Source: Lactobacillus pasteurii DSM 23907 = CRBIP 24.76 (GTDB lineage: Bacteria > Bacillota > Bacilli > Lactobacillales > Lactobacillaceae). Taken from it: a stretch of DNA of 64,000 bases. A model generated the notes under the pieces. That model was not told the origin of the DNA. It did no database searches and worked only from the letters and a program-made list of their open reading frames with translations. The translations under genes were made by a program, and so were the position numbers. Location of the stretch: contig NZ_CAKD01000013.1 of the NCBI RefSeq assembly GCF_000297025.1, positions 1 through 64,000 on the forward strand, in the 5' to 3' direction. This document shows positions 36,431 to 45,127 of the stretch, in pieces (position 1 is the first letter of the stretch; every line of letters begins with the position of its first letter).

Positions 36431-37555
36431 CTAGATTTTTGTTTCACCGCTTGAAAACAAGCTATCTGTCAGTAGTAATGCCTGTTGAATCACTTGATCC
36501 ATATTGTAGTATTTATATTGACCAAGCCGGCCGCCAAAGATTACCTGCTTATCCTTTTTAGCCAATTCTTGATACTTGGCAAACAAATCATTATTGCGCT
36601 GATCATTTACTGGATAATATGGCTCATCGCCTTGCTTCCAGTTTGCTGGGTATTCTTTGGTGATAATCGTTTTGTTTTCATCGCCTTGGCCAAATTCGAA
36701 ATGCTTATGTTCAATCACTCGGGTGTATGGCGTTTGGCTATCAGTATAATTTACAACGGCATTGCCTTGGTAGTTGCCGATTGCTAATTCCTCAGTTTCA
36801 AACTTCAAGGAGCGATATTCCAATTCGCCCAATTGATATTGATAGAACTCATCAATCATCCCAGTAAAAATTACTTGATCATATTGCTCTAAGTATTTAT
36901 CTTTTTGGTCAAAAAAGTTGGTATTCAATTGCAGCTTGATCTGATCGCTAGCAAGCATTTGCTTAACTAAATTAGTATATCCGCCAATTGGAATGCCTTG
37001 GTAGTCATCGTTAAAGTAATTATTGTCGTAAACAAAACGCACTGGCAAACGCTTGATGATAAAGGCTGGCAAATCTGTGGTCTTCTTGCCCCATTGCTTT
37101 TCAGTGTAGCCTTTGATCAATTTTTCATAGATATCCCGGCCAACTAGCGAAATTGCCTGCTCTTCTAAGTTATGTATTTCTCGGCCAGCCATTTCAGCTC
37201 GCTGCTCTTTTAGCTTATCCATTGCCTGCTTAGGTGTTTCAACGCCCCACATTTGGTGGAAAGTATTCATATTAAAGGGAAGATTATAAATTTCGCCATG
37301 GAAATTGGCAATCGGACTGTTGGTATAGCGATTAAATTTTGCAAATTGATTGACATACTTCCAAACTCGCTCGTTAGAGGTGTGAAAAATATGAGCACCA
37401 TATTGATGAACCTGAATACCATCAACTTCTTTGGTATAAACGTTGCCAGCTAAGTGATCGCGCTTTTCAATAACCGTTACATTATGTCCATTTTTGGCTG
37501 CTTCATGGGCAAAAGTCGCACCAAATAAGCCTGCTCCAACAACTAAATAATTCAT
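36431..37555 (-). CDS. glf: UDP-galactopyranose mutase
   Basis: A flavoenzyme of 374 residues that converts UDP-galactopyranose to UDP-galactofuranose, the donor for galactofuranose in surface polysaccharides. The FAD-binding N-terminus is VVGAGLFGATFAHEAAKNG with GxGxxG, and GAHIFHTSNERVW (about 54-66) and the C-terminal GGRLGQYKYYNMDQ are family signatures. It is transcribed alone; the GT2 glycosyltransferase gene two positions away may belong to the same surface-glycan pathway. Confidence 0.95.
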   Translation of the reverse strand: MNYLVVGAGLFGATFAHEAAKNGHNVTVIEKRDHLAGNVYTKEVDGIQVHQYGAHIFHTSNERVWKYVNQFAKFNRYTNSPIANFHGEIYNLPFNMNTFHQMWGVETPKQAMDKLKEQRAEMAGREIHNLEEQAISLVGRDIYEKLIKGYTEKQWGKKTTDLPAFIIKRLPVRFVYDNNYFNDDYQGIPIGGYTNLVKQMLASDQIKLQLNTNFFDQKDKYLEQYDQVIFTGMIDEFYQYQLGELEYRSLKFETEELAIGNYQGNAVVNYTDSQTPYTRVIEHKHFEFGQGDENKTIITKEYPANWKQGDEPYYPVNDQRNNDLFAKYQELAKKDKQVIFGGRLGQYKYYNMDQVIQQALLLTDSLFSSGETKI

Positions 37556-37654
37556 AAAATCAGCTTTCTGTATAAATTCTTATCCTTAACTATAAGAAAA
37601 AACACGGATAATAACAAGCTTGCGCAGAATGTTTTACTATTTTTAGTTTTTAAT

Positions 37655-37771
37655 TGTAAGCGGACACAAAAAGTGTTACATTATATCTAAGCGCTTTTCT
37701 CACTAGCAAGGCGTATTAAAACTCTCTAGTTAAATACTATTTAGACGAAGACACCATTTTATGGTGTTTTT
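37655..37771 (+). ncRNA. Possible small transcript ending at an orphan terminator
   Basis: A plus-strand terminator (ACACCAT-TTT-ATGGTGT then TTTTGATTTT, 37751-37771) has no plus-strand gene in front of it; both neighbours are on the minus strand. Upstream are a cre-like TGTAAGCGGACACA (37655-37668) and TTACATTATAT-like -10 material near 37676-37687. An untranslated RNA of roughly 80 bases under CcpA control would explain this, but the promoter is weak and no known RNA family is recognised. Confidence 0.3.
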
Positions 37772-37777
37772 GATTTT

Positions 37778-37815
37778 AAAAGGTGTCTGTAAGATATTTC
37801 CAGACACCTTTTTCT
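37778..37815. terminator. Bidirectional terminator
   Basis: AAAAGGTGTCTG / CCAGACACCTTTTT; mainly ends the glutamine amidotransferase gene on the minus strand. Confidence 0.8.
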
Positions 37816-37835
37816 TTATTTATATTCTAATTAAC

Positions 37836-38504
37836 CTACTTAGTAATTTGATCAAGTAGTTTAGCCATCAATCCAGCATTTTCTGATGGTACGCCATGAT
37901 CCATAATCTCCTGAGGGCTTTGCTTTAAATCGTTATGGTCTAATGTATAATCTCCATCATTAATTACCATGGTCCGGACATCTCGAGTAAGAGGTTCAAA
38001 GTGGAATTGCAAGCCCATTACGTGCTTGCCATAGATGAAGCCTTGATTTTGATGCAATTTGCTTGAGAAAATTAGCTCTGCTCCTTGAGGAAGTTCAAAC
38101 ATTTCCTCATGCCAATGCAAGGCCATCGCCTTTTCAGGGAAATCAACTAAAGTATCCCCAATTTTAGCAACTTCTGCCCAGCCCACTTCCTTATGAGCTG
38201 CCTTAGTAATGTTAGCGCCAAGACATTTAGCAATCTGCTGCGCGCCAAAACATGCCCCGTACATTGGCTTATCTTCTTTTAGTAGCTCCTTAATCAGCTC
38301 ACGCTCTTGTTTAATCCATAAAAAGTCATCATTTGGACTCATTGGTCCGCCTAAAATAACTAGCATATCTGTTTGGTCAGCTGATGGCAATTTGCCAAAT
38401 TGAGCTGGGTGATAGATATAGGCCTCATGGCCATTGTTGTCTGCCCAAGTTTGAATCGATCCAGGTCCTTCGCTTGGAGTATGTTGCAAAATATTGATTC
38501 TCAT
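37836..38504 (-). CDS. Class I glutamine amidotransferase-like protein
   Basis: A 222-residue GATase1 domain protein related to the GMP-synthase amidotransferase half. The nucleophile is in MYGACFGAQQIA (C85), with LHWHEEMFELP (about 129-139) and GLQFHFEPL (about 164-172) giving the His/Glu of the triad. There is no synthetase domain, so it may hydrolyse a gamma-glutamyl compound or transfer ammonia to an unknown partner. Its leader contains a strong intrinsic terminator just before the ribosome site (GGGGGG), so expression is probably attenuated. Confidence 0.82.
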   Translation of the reverse strand: MRINILQHTPSEGPGSIQTWADNNGHEAYIYHPAQFGKLPSADQTDMLVILGGPMSPNDDFLWIKQERELIKELLKEDKPMYGACFGAQQIAKCLGANITKAAHKEVGWAEVAKIGDTLVDFPEKAMALHWHEEMFELPQGAELIFSSKLHQNQGFIYGKHVMGLQFHFEPLTRDVRTMVINDGDYTLDHNDLKQSPQEIMDHGVPSENAGLMAKLLDQITK

Positions 38505-38521
38505 AAAATCCCCCCTAGTAA

Positions 38522-38546
38522 AAAGAACGGCAACGCGCCGTTCTTT
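38522..38546 (-). promoter_or_regulatory. Leader terminator (attenuator) before the amidotransferase gene
   Basis: AAAGAACGGC-loop-GCCGTTCTTT followed on the minus strand by TTTTTA lies only 18 bp before the start codon. A TATAAT (38613-38618 on the minus strand) puts it in a leader of about 100 bases. I recognise no riboswitch in that leader. Confidence 0.6.
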
Positions 38547-38653
38547 GGAGTTTGTGAATTATTACTAGATAAATTTGTATATAACGATAATATATTTCCT
38601 AGTTGAGTTCATTATACCATGCTTGTGAAAAAATAGCTTCCAAAAAGCTCGGC

Positions 38654-39682
38654 CTAATTAAAACCGTAAATCGCATGGGCTGCTAGATATAGACCACTAG
38701 CAATCTTTCGTCCAGGCTTGCCTGGTAGATTCAAGAAAATTCCTAGTAGCCGATGCTTAAAGCTTCGATATAATTTTGGATTATGCTTTCTTAAGTAAAG
38801 CCACAATTCTTCCTTAACGCGTAAATACTGCTCATCTTTTCCGCGGATCAGGATAATTGAAGAAATTGCCATCACAATTTCGAGATAAAAGCGCATATAT
38901 TTAGCCATTGGTGCTTTAGGATCGATATTTTTGCTATAGAAATCGATCATTCGCTTATTTACAAGCAATTGTTGATCAATCTTTCTTAGCATCACACTTT
39001 CATTAACCGATTGATCGTCTCGGCCAATGAAGTAATGATATAGATTAATATCAAAATAAATCATCTTGTTGACGTATTTAAGTGGTTCAAAGACGAAAAT
39101 ATTGTCCTCGTACGAAACATGCTCAGGCAAACTGATTTGGGCTTCTTTAGTTAAAAGTGTCCGGCGGTAGATTACCGAATGCATCATAAAGTATTGTCCA
39201 AGTTTCAAATGTACGCTTTTCCAACCAAAGACTTTAGCCTGTGGCAAATTAGGAAAACGAATCACTTTATTTTTCTTGACTGCAACTCGGTCGTAAACGT
39301 AGTTAGTCAAAATCATGTCTAGCGTAATTTGCTTTTGCTCTAAATCGTTAATCAAAGATAGCAGCTTATTCAAGCCTGAAACGTCTAGCCAGTCATCACT
39401 ATCGCAAATCTTGATATATTTGCCGCTAGCCTGCTTAAGCCCATTATTGATTGCTCCGCCGTGACCTCGATTTTCTTGATGAATCACTTTAATTATTTCT
39501 GGAAAACGGGTCTGATATTCATCCATAATCTGACCAGTTCTATCTAAAGAACCATCATCAACCAAAATAACCTCAACCTGCTTTCCAGCCACAACTAACG
39601 AATTGACGCAACGTTCAAGGTAGTCCTGTGAATTGTAAGCCGGAACAATAATACTTAATATCTTTTCCAATGTATTTTTCAA
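38654..39682 (-). CDS. Family 2 glycosyltransferase
   Basis: A 342-residue GT-A fold enzyme that adds a sugar from a nucleotide donor to a surface glycan. N-terminal SIIVPAYNSQDYLERCVNSL (about 10-29), ILVDDGSLDRTG and the metal-binding KICDSDDWLD (about 90-99) are diagnostic. The C-terminal third is helical and basic and may lie on the membrane. The start is uncertain: only TTG codons (39682 or 39670) follow the AAGAAGGA element. It may work with the glf product, but it is not in the same operon. Confidence 0.85.
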   Translation of the reverse strand: MKNTLEKILSIIVPAYNSQDYLERCVNSLVVAGKQVEVILVDDGSLDRTGQIMDEYQTRFPEIIKVIHQENRGHGGAINNGLKQASGKYIKICDSDDWLDVSGLNKLLSLINDLEQKQITLDMILTNYVYDRVAVKKNKVIRFPNLPQAKVFGWKSVHLKLGQYFMMHSVIYRRTLLTKEAQISLPEHVSYEDNIFVFEPLKYVNKMIYFDINLYHYFIGRDDQSVNESVMLRKIDQQLLVNKRMIDFYSKNIDPKAPMAKYMRFYLEIVMAISSIILIRGKDEQYLRVKEELWLYLRKHNPKLYRSFKHRLLGIFLNLPGKPGRKIASGLYLAAHAIYGFN

Positions 39683-39738
39683 TCCTTCTTAGTACTTTAT
39701 CAAAGAATATCAGATTTAAAGCAACTAGTACACAAAAA

Positions 39739-39763
39739 AGAAGGCGTACTTTCCATGCCTTCT
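39739..39763 (-). terminator. Terminator-like hairpin upstream of the GT2 gene
   Basis: AGAAGGC / GCCTTCT followed on the minus strand by TTTTTTGTG, about 60 bp before the GT2 start with no minus-strand gene in front. It may be an attenuator or the end of a lost gene. Confidence 0.45.
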
Positions 39764-39769
39764 CGAGTA

Positions 39770-40065
39770 ATAGCTATAAAAGTTGAAATTAACTTTATAA
39801 GAATTCTAACACCTACCCGACTTATTCCCAAACAATATGCTCAAATTCAAGATCTAGTGGTATATGCCAAATTTATTCTCAAAATCTTGTATGTGAAACT
39901 AATTTTTTTGAAAATTTTTTTGATCTAACACAATCCCCGTGATAACGGGATTAAATTAATTTAATCCCTCTCAGTGAAACACATTATCTAGTATTAGTGC
40001 TTTGACACCGATACCAAATATTGTTATTATCCTTTTTGTTATTTAACACAGGGAAGGAATTGAAT
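39770..40065 (+). promoter_or_regulatory. BMP gene control region with perfect palindrome
   Basis: The promoter is strong: TTGACA (40002-40007), 17 bp, TATTAT (40025-40030). Upstream lies a perfect 22-bp palindrome built on GGGATTAAATT (39947-39968), 34 bp from the -35, preceded by CCCCGTGATAACGGG. It may bind a regulator of nucleoside uptake; the regulator is not known. Confidence 0.6.
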
Positions 40066-41157
40066 ATGTTTAAGACAAAGAAAGTTTTTTCATTAGCAGG
40101 AATTGTTATTGCCTGCGGATTGGTTTTGACTGCTTGTTCTGGTAAAAAGCAAGGTGGCTCGGGCAATAGCAGCTCAAATGCGAAAAATTCAGTCGCTTTA
40201 ATCACGGATGGCAATGGGGTTAATGACCACTCCTTCAATCAATCTGCTTGGAATGGATTTTTAGCTTATGGTAAGGCTCATAACCTTTCACGCGGCAAAA
40301 ACGGCTACCAATACTTCCAAACCAGTGGCCCATCTGATTTCGTTCCTAATATTGATGAAGCAGTTAATGCCGGCTACCAAACTATTTTCGGCGTTGGCTA
40401 CAGCTTAAAGGATGCAATCAGTTCAGAAGCCAAAAAGTATCCTAAGAAGAACTTCGTTATTATCGACGATCAAATCAAAGGACAAAAGAATGTTGCTTCC
40501 GCAAACTTCAAGAGTCAAGATGCTTCATATCTAGCTGGCGTTGTTGCAGCTAAGACTACTAAGAGCGGCGTTGTTGGCTTTATCGGTGGTGCTCACGGCG
40601 ATATTGTAGATCTTTTTGATGCTGGCTTTGCTCAAGGCGTGAGAGATACCGCTAAAAAGATGGGTAAAAAGATTACAATTTTGAACCAATATATTGGTAA
40701 TTTCACCAGTTCTGACAAGGCTAAATCAATCGCCCAATCAATGTATGCCAAAAAAGCAGACATCATCTTCCATGCTGCTGGCGGCGCCGGAGACGGGTTA
40801 TTCCAAGAAGCTAAAGCTCTTAACCAAACCCGTCCTGCTGATAAGAAAGTTTGGGTTATCGGGGTTGATGTCGATCAATCAAACCTTGGCAATTACAGCG
40901 CTAAAGGCGGACAAAAGTCCAACTTTGTTTTGACTTCAGTAATTACTGGCGTCAATGTTGCAACTAAGAAAATTGCTGACCTTGCTTACCAAGGCAAGTT
41001 CCCTGGCGGCAAAGATTTGATCTTCGGTTTGGAAAACGATGGTGTTTCTATTACCAATGGTCAAGTTTCTACTAGCGCATGGAAGGCAGCTCGACAAGCT
41101 CGCTGTCAAATTCTAAAAAGCGAAATCAAAGTAGCTATTCATCCAAAAAACAATTAA
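40066..41157 (+). CDS. BMP-family nucleoside-binding lipoprotein (copy 1)
   Basis: A 363-residue exported lipoprotein with lipobox LTAC (about 21-24) and a Gly/Ser-rich tether, then the BMP (PnrA/BmpA) fold: ALITDGNGVNDHSFNQSAWNG and FVIIDDQ, VVGFIGGAHGDIVDLFDAG. It captures nucleosides outside the cell for the ATPase and permeases encoded after the second copy. ATG at 40066 is chosen, because a frame extension upstream covers the promoter and has no ribosome site; AGGGAAGGA precedes the ATG. It is about 60-65% identical by eye to the next gene and shows less adapted codons. Confidence 0.88.
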   Translation: MFKTKKVFSLAGIVIACGLVLTACSGKKQGGSGNSSSNAKNSVALITDGNGVNDHSFNQSAWNGFLAYGKAHNLSRGKNGYQYFQTSGPSDFVPNIDEAVNAGYQTIFGVGYSLKDAISSEAKKYPKKNFVIIDDQIKGQKNVASANFKSQDASYLAGVVAAKTTKSGVVGFIGGAHGDIVDLFDAGFAQGVRDTAKKMGKKITILNQYIGNFTSSDKAKSIAQSMYAKKADIIFHAAGGAGDGLFQEAKALNQTRPADKKVWVIGVDVDQSNLGNYSAKGGQKSNFVLTSVITGVNVATKKIADLAYQGKFPGGKDLIFGLENDGVSITNGQVSTSAWKAARQARCQILKSEIKVAIHPKNN

Positions 41158-41299
41158 AAAACATTATTTAGAAATATAAGTATTTAAAGCGCTGTCATTA
41201 TAAAATCTTTTTATAGCAGTAGTTTGCAATTGAAAAAATTCGGATCAAATGATAGTATAATATTGAAAACGTTCGTGTTATCATTTTCGGAGGAATATT

Positions 41300-42388
41300 A
41301 TGAACTCGCAACTTAAGAAGATTTTTTCTTTTGGTTTAGTTATGACAGCAGTTGGTTTAACTCTTACTGCTTGTTCTGGTAAGAAGCAAGGTGGTTCAGG
41401 CAATAGCAGTAGTGATACTTCTAAATCTGTTGCCCTAATCACCGACTCTAACGGTGTTGATGACCACTCATTTAACCAAGCTGCCTGGAAAGGTTTCCAA
41501 GAGTACGGAAAAGAACATGGTCTTAAGCAAGGTAAAGGTGGCTACCAATACTTCGAATCAAGTAGTGCTAGTGACTTCACTCCTAACTTGAACCAAGCTG
41601 CCAGTGCCGGCTACCAAACCATCTACGGTGTTGGTTACATGTTAGCTGACTCAGTTAAGGCTTCTGCCAAGAAGAATCCAAAGAAGAACTTCGTAATTAT
41701 CGATAGTGTTGTTCCTGGCAAGAACGTTGCTTCTGCCACTTTCAAGAGTAACGAAGCTTCATACTTGGGTGGTTTAGCCGCTGCTTACACTACTAAGACT
41801 AACAAGGTTGGTTTTATTGGTGGTGCTAAATCAACCATTATCGATTTGTTCGAAGCTGGATTCAAGCAAGGTGTAGCCGACGGTGCTAAGGCTCTTAACA
41901 AGAAGATCACCGTTCAAACTCAATACATCGGTAACTTCACTTCAACTGACAAGGCTAAGTCAATTGCTCAATCAATGTACGCTAACAAGGCAGACATCAT
42001 CTACCAAGCTGCTGGTAACGCAGGTAACGGTGTCTTCCAAGAAGCTAAGGACCTTAACACTACTCGCTCAGTTGACAAGAAAGTTTGGGTTATCGGGGTT
42101 GACGTTGACCAAGCAAATCTTGGTAACTACACTGCTAAAGGTGGTCAAAAGTCTAACTTTACTTTGACTTCTGTTTTGAAGGGTCTTGATGTTGCTGTTA
42201 AGTCAATTGCTAACGACGCATACAAGGGCAAGTTCCCTGGTGGCAAGCACTTAGTTTACTCATTAAAGGGCAACGGTGTTTCAATTACCAAGGGTAACCT
42301 TTCAAGTTCAACTTGGACAGCTGTTCAAAAAGCTAGAACTCAAATCATCAATGGAAAGATCAAGGTTGCTACTTCCCCATCCAAGTAG
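41300..42388 (+). CDS. BMP-family nucleoside-binding lipoprotein (copy 2)
   Basis: A 362-residue paralogue of the previous gene, with the same lipobox LTACSGKKQGGSGNSSS and fold. It has its own -10 (TATAAT, 41256-41261) and GGAGG ribosome site, and ends in a terminator, so it can be made separately from the ATPase/permease genes. Codon choice is of the highly expressed type, suggesting it is the main binding protein. Differences between copies in the ligand region (for example SSASDFTPNLNQAASAGY against SGPSDFVPNIDEAVNAGY) are small, so the ligands are probably similar. Confidence 0.9.
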   Translation: MNSQLKKIFSFGLVMTAVGLTLTACSGKKQGGSGNSSSDTSKSVALITDSNGVDDHSFNQAAWKGFQEYGKEHGLKQGKGGYQYFESSSASDFTPNLNQAASAGYQTIYGVGYMLADSVKASAKKNPKKNFVIIDSVVPGKNVASATFKSNEASYLGGLAAAYTTKTNKVGFIGGAKSTIIDLFEAGFKQGVADGAKALNKKITVQTQYIGNFTSTDKAKSIAQSMYANKADIIYQAAGNAGNGVFQEAKDLNTTRSVDKKVWVIGVDVDQANLGNYTAKGGQKSNFTLTSVLKGLDVAVKSIANDAYKGKFPGGKHLVYSLKGNGVSITKGNLSSSTWTAVQKARTQIINGKIKVATSPSK

Positions 42389-42440
42389 TTTATAAATCAT
42401 CCAATATACTTTTATCTAAATAAGTCTAACAAGTTAGCAG

Positions 42441-42466
42441 GCTGGGACTAGCGTCCCAGCTTTTTT
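42441..42466 (+). terminator. Rho-independent terminator between binding protein and ATPase genes
   Basis: GCTGGGAC-TAGC-GTCCCAGC followed by T6. Partial read-through would set a high ratio of binding protein to transporter. Confidence 0.85.
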
Positions 42467-42485
42467 AATAGAAAGAATTGCAGCT

Positions 42486-44030
42486 ATGAACCAAGAAAAT
42501 CAAAGCATTATTGAAATGCGACATATCGTCAAAGATTTTAATGGCTTCAAAGCCAACGACGATATCAATTTAACCCTAAAAAAAGGCGAGATCTTGGCAC
42601 TGTTAGGCGAAAATGGTGCCGGCAAGTCTACTCTAATGAGTATTCTTTCCGGTCTGCTGGAACCAACTAGTGGTGAAATTTTGGTCCGTCAAGAAAAAGT
42701 AGAAATCAAAAATCCAACTGTAGCCAAAGACCTAGGAATCGGTATGGTGCACCAGCACTTTATGCTAGCTAATGCCTTTAGCGTTTTGGAAAATATTATC
42801 CTTGGCTATGAACCAACCAAGGGTCTTAAACTAGATTTCAAAACCGCTAAAAAGCAAATTTTCGAACTATCTCAGCGCTACGGCTTAACCGTTGACCCTA
42901 ATGCCAGAATCTCTGACATTACTGTGGCTCAACAACAAAGAACGGAAATTCTAAAAGTGCTCTACCGCGGAGCCGACATCTTAATTTTCGATGAGCCTAC
43001 TGCCGTTTTGACCCCGCAAGAAATTACTGAATTCATCAAAATCTTGAAAGGTCTGGCCAAAGAAGGAAAATCAATCATCTTGATCACTCACAAGCTTGAC
43101 GAAATCAAGGCTGTAGCTGACCGCGTTACTGTTATCCGCGCCGGCAAGAGTGTGGGAACCTTCGTAGTTAAAGATGTGTCAGATGAAAAGTTAGCCGAAT
43201 TGATGGTTGGTCGCCACGTTCAAATGAACCTTGATAAAGAAGAAGCACATTTAGGCAAGACTATTTTGCAAGTCAATGACTTAAAAGTTAAGGAAAGCCG
43301 GGGTAACTTAGCGGTCAAAGGATTATCATTTAAAATTAAATCAGGCGAAATCCTTGGAATTGCCGGAATCGATGGCAACGGACAAGATGAATTAGTTGAA
43401 GCCCTGACTGGTCTTAGAAAAGTCGAAAGCGGCAATGTTTTGATTAAAGGAGAAGATCTAACGAATCAAAAAGCCCGCAAGATTACCGAATCAGGCGTAT
43501 CCAGCATCCCTGCTGACCGGCAAAAATACGGCTTGATCCTGCCATTAACCTTGGCTGAGAACCTAGCTTTGCAAACCTACTATCAAGAACCATATTCCAA
43601 GCACGGAATCATGAACTTCCCGGCAATTCATCAACATGCCAAAGAATTGATCAAGAAGTTCGATGTTAGAACAACTAGCGAAAACTTGGCTGCCGGCGAA
43701 TTATCCGGTGGTAACCAGCAAAAATTGATCATCGCCCGCGAGCTTGATCGGGGCAGCGATCTAATCATCGCCTTCCAGCCAACTCGTGGTTTGGACGTAG
43801 GTGCAATTGAATACATCCATAAACAATTGTTAGCCGAAAGAGATGCCGGCAAGGCAATTTTGCTTATCTCTTACGAATTGAGCGAAATTATGCAATTGTC
43901 TGATCGAATTCTAGTTCTTCACGACGGCAAAAAATCTGGTGAAGTTCGTCCAGAAAGCACTAGTGAGACTGAATTAGGTTTGTTAATGACCGGTGTAAAC
44001 AAAGGAAAAGAAGGTGCTAGTCGTGTTTAA
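42486..44030 (+). CDS. Nucleoside ABC transporter ATPase
   Basis: A 514-residue protein with two ABC domains in tandem. The first has Walker A LGENGAGKST and Walker B ILIFDEPTAVLTP. The second has a degenerate Walker A (IDGNGQDE) but a good signature LSGGNQQKLIIAREL, the pattern of RbsA/NupO-type transporters. It energises uptake of nucleosides bound by the BMP lipoproteins. It overlaps the permease gene by 17 bp. This set matches YufNOPQ (NupNOPQ) of Bacillus and the nucleoside importer of Lactococcus and streptococci. Confidence 0.92.
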   Translation: MNQENQSIIEMRHIVKDFNGFKANDDINLTLKKGEILALLGENGAGKSTLMSILSGLLEPTSGEILVRQEKVEIKNPTVAKDLGIGMVHQHFMLANAFSVLENIILGYEPTKGLKLDFKTAKKQIFELSQRYGLTVDPNARISDITVAQQQRTEILKVLYRGADILIFDEPTAVLTPQEITEFIKILKGLAKEGKSIILITHKLDEIKAVADRVTVIRAGKSVGTFVVKDVSDEKLAELMVGRHVQMNLDKEEAHLGKTILQVNDLKVKESRGNLAVKGLSFKIKSGEILGIAGIDGNGQDELVEALTGLRKVESGNVLIKGEDLTNQKARKITESGVSSIPADRQKYGLILPLTLAENLALQTYYQEPYSKHGIMNFPAIHQHAKELIKKFDVRTTSENLAAGELSGGNQQKLIIARELDRGSDLIIAFQPTRGLDVGAIEYIHKQLLAERDAGKAILLISYELSEIMQLSDRILVLHDGKKSGEVRPESTSETELGLLMTGVNKGKEGASRV

Positions 44031-45126
44031 AGTCTCTGCCAAAGCCAAAAGCATCTTAGTCCCTATTATTTCGGTTCTTGCCGGATTCTTGGTTGGGGCA
44101 ATCATCATGCTTATTTGGGCTTACAATCCAATTGAGGGCTACACTTCAATGTTTGAAAGTGCCCTAGGAAATATGAACGGAATTGGTGAAACTATCCGTG
44201 AAGCCACACCATTGATCTTTGTAGCAATTGGTTTTTCAATCGCTTCAACAGCTGGCTTTTTCAACATCGGTTTGCCTGGTCAAGCACAAGCTGGTTGGCT
44301 AAGCTCCATCTGGTTCGTTTTGGCTCATCCTAATATGCCAAAGGCGATTTTGTTGCCATTAGCAATTATCATCGGGGCCTTAGCTGGCGCAATCGTTGCT
44401 GGTATTGCTGGTTTGCTTAGAGCATATTTTGGTACTAACGAAGTTATTTCTACTATCATGCTTAACTACATCGTACTCTACTCTAGCCAATACTTGATGC
44501 AACAAGTCATGTCCAGCAAGCTCAGAGTAGATACCGATACTACCAAGACTATCCCTGCTAACGGTTCGCTTCATATTCCATGGCTTAGCGAAATGTTTGG
44601 TAGTTCAAGAATTAGTGCTGGTATCTTCATTGCTTTAATCGCAATTGTCATTTACTGGTTCTTAATGAAGAAAACTACTGTCGGTTTTGAAATTAAAGCT
44701 GTCGGAATGAACCCATTTGCTTCACGCTATGCCGGAATGTCCGATAAGAAGAATATCGTCGTTTCCATGCTTTTATCTGGTGCCTTTGCCGGACTTGGCG
44801 GGGTGGTTCAAGGACTTGGAACTTACCAAAATTACTTCACCCAAACTGCCAGCGTTGATATTGGTTGGGATGGCTTATCCGTTGCCCTTCTAGGTGGCGG
44901 TACAGCAGCCGGCATTTTGATCGCTGCCATTCTTTTCTCCATCCTTAAAATCGGTGGCCTAGGGATGCAGACCATGGCCGGTATTCCTTATGAAATCGTC
45001 TCAATCGTTATTGCTGCTATTATCTTTTTCGTGGCAATCAACTACGTAATCGGCCTATTGTTCAAAGATAAGAAGTCTCCAGCAGCCAAAATAAGCGCCG
45101 ATAAGTCAGAGCAAGGAGGGGAATAA
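44014..45126 (+). CDS. Nucleoside ABC transporter permease 1
   Basis: A 370-residue BPD_transp_2 permease with about eight to ten spans; GFFNIGLPGQAQAGWLSS (about 81-98) is the typical motif of this permease type and EAIGMNPFASRYAGMSDKK-like text marks the cytoplasmic coupling loop. It starts at GTG (44014) within the end of the ATPase gene, or possibly at the following GTG at codon 4. The neighbouring permease starts one base after its stop. The two permeases form a heterodimeric channel. Confidence 0.9.
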   Translation: MLVVFKVSAKAKSILVPIISVLAGFLVGAIIMLIWAYNPIEGYTSMFESALGNMNGIGETIREATPLIFVAIGFSIASTAGFFNIGLPGQAQAGWLSSIWFVLAHPNMPKAILLPLAIIIGALAGAIVAGIAGLLRAYFGTNEVISTIMLNYIVLYSSQYLMQQVMSSKLRVDTDTTKTIPANGSLHIPWLSEMFGSSRISAGIFIALIAIVIYWFLMKKTTVGFEIKAVGMNPFASRYAGMSDKKNIVVSMLLSGAFAGLGGVVQGLGTYQNYFTQTASVDIGWDGLSVALLGGGTAAGILIAAILFSILKIGGLGMQTMAGIPYEIVSIVIAAIIFFVAINYVIGLLFKDKKSPAAKISADKSEQGGE

Positions 45127-45127
45127 C

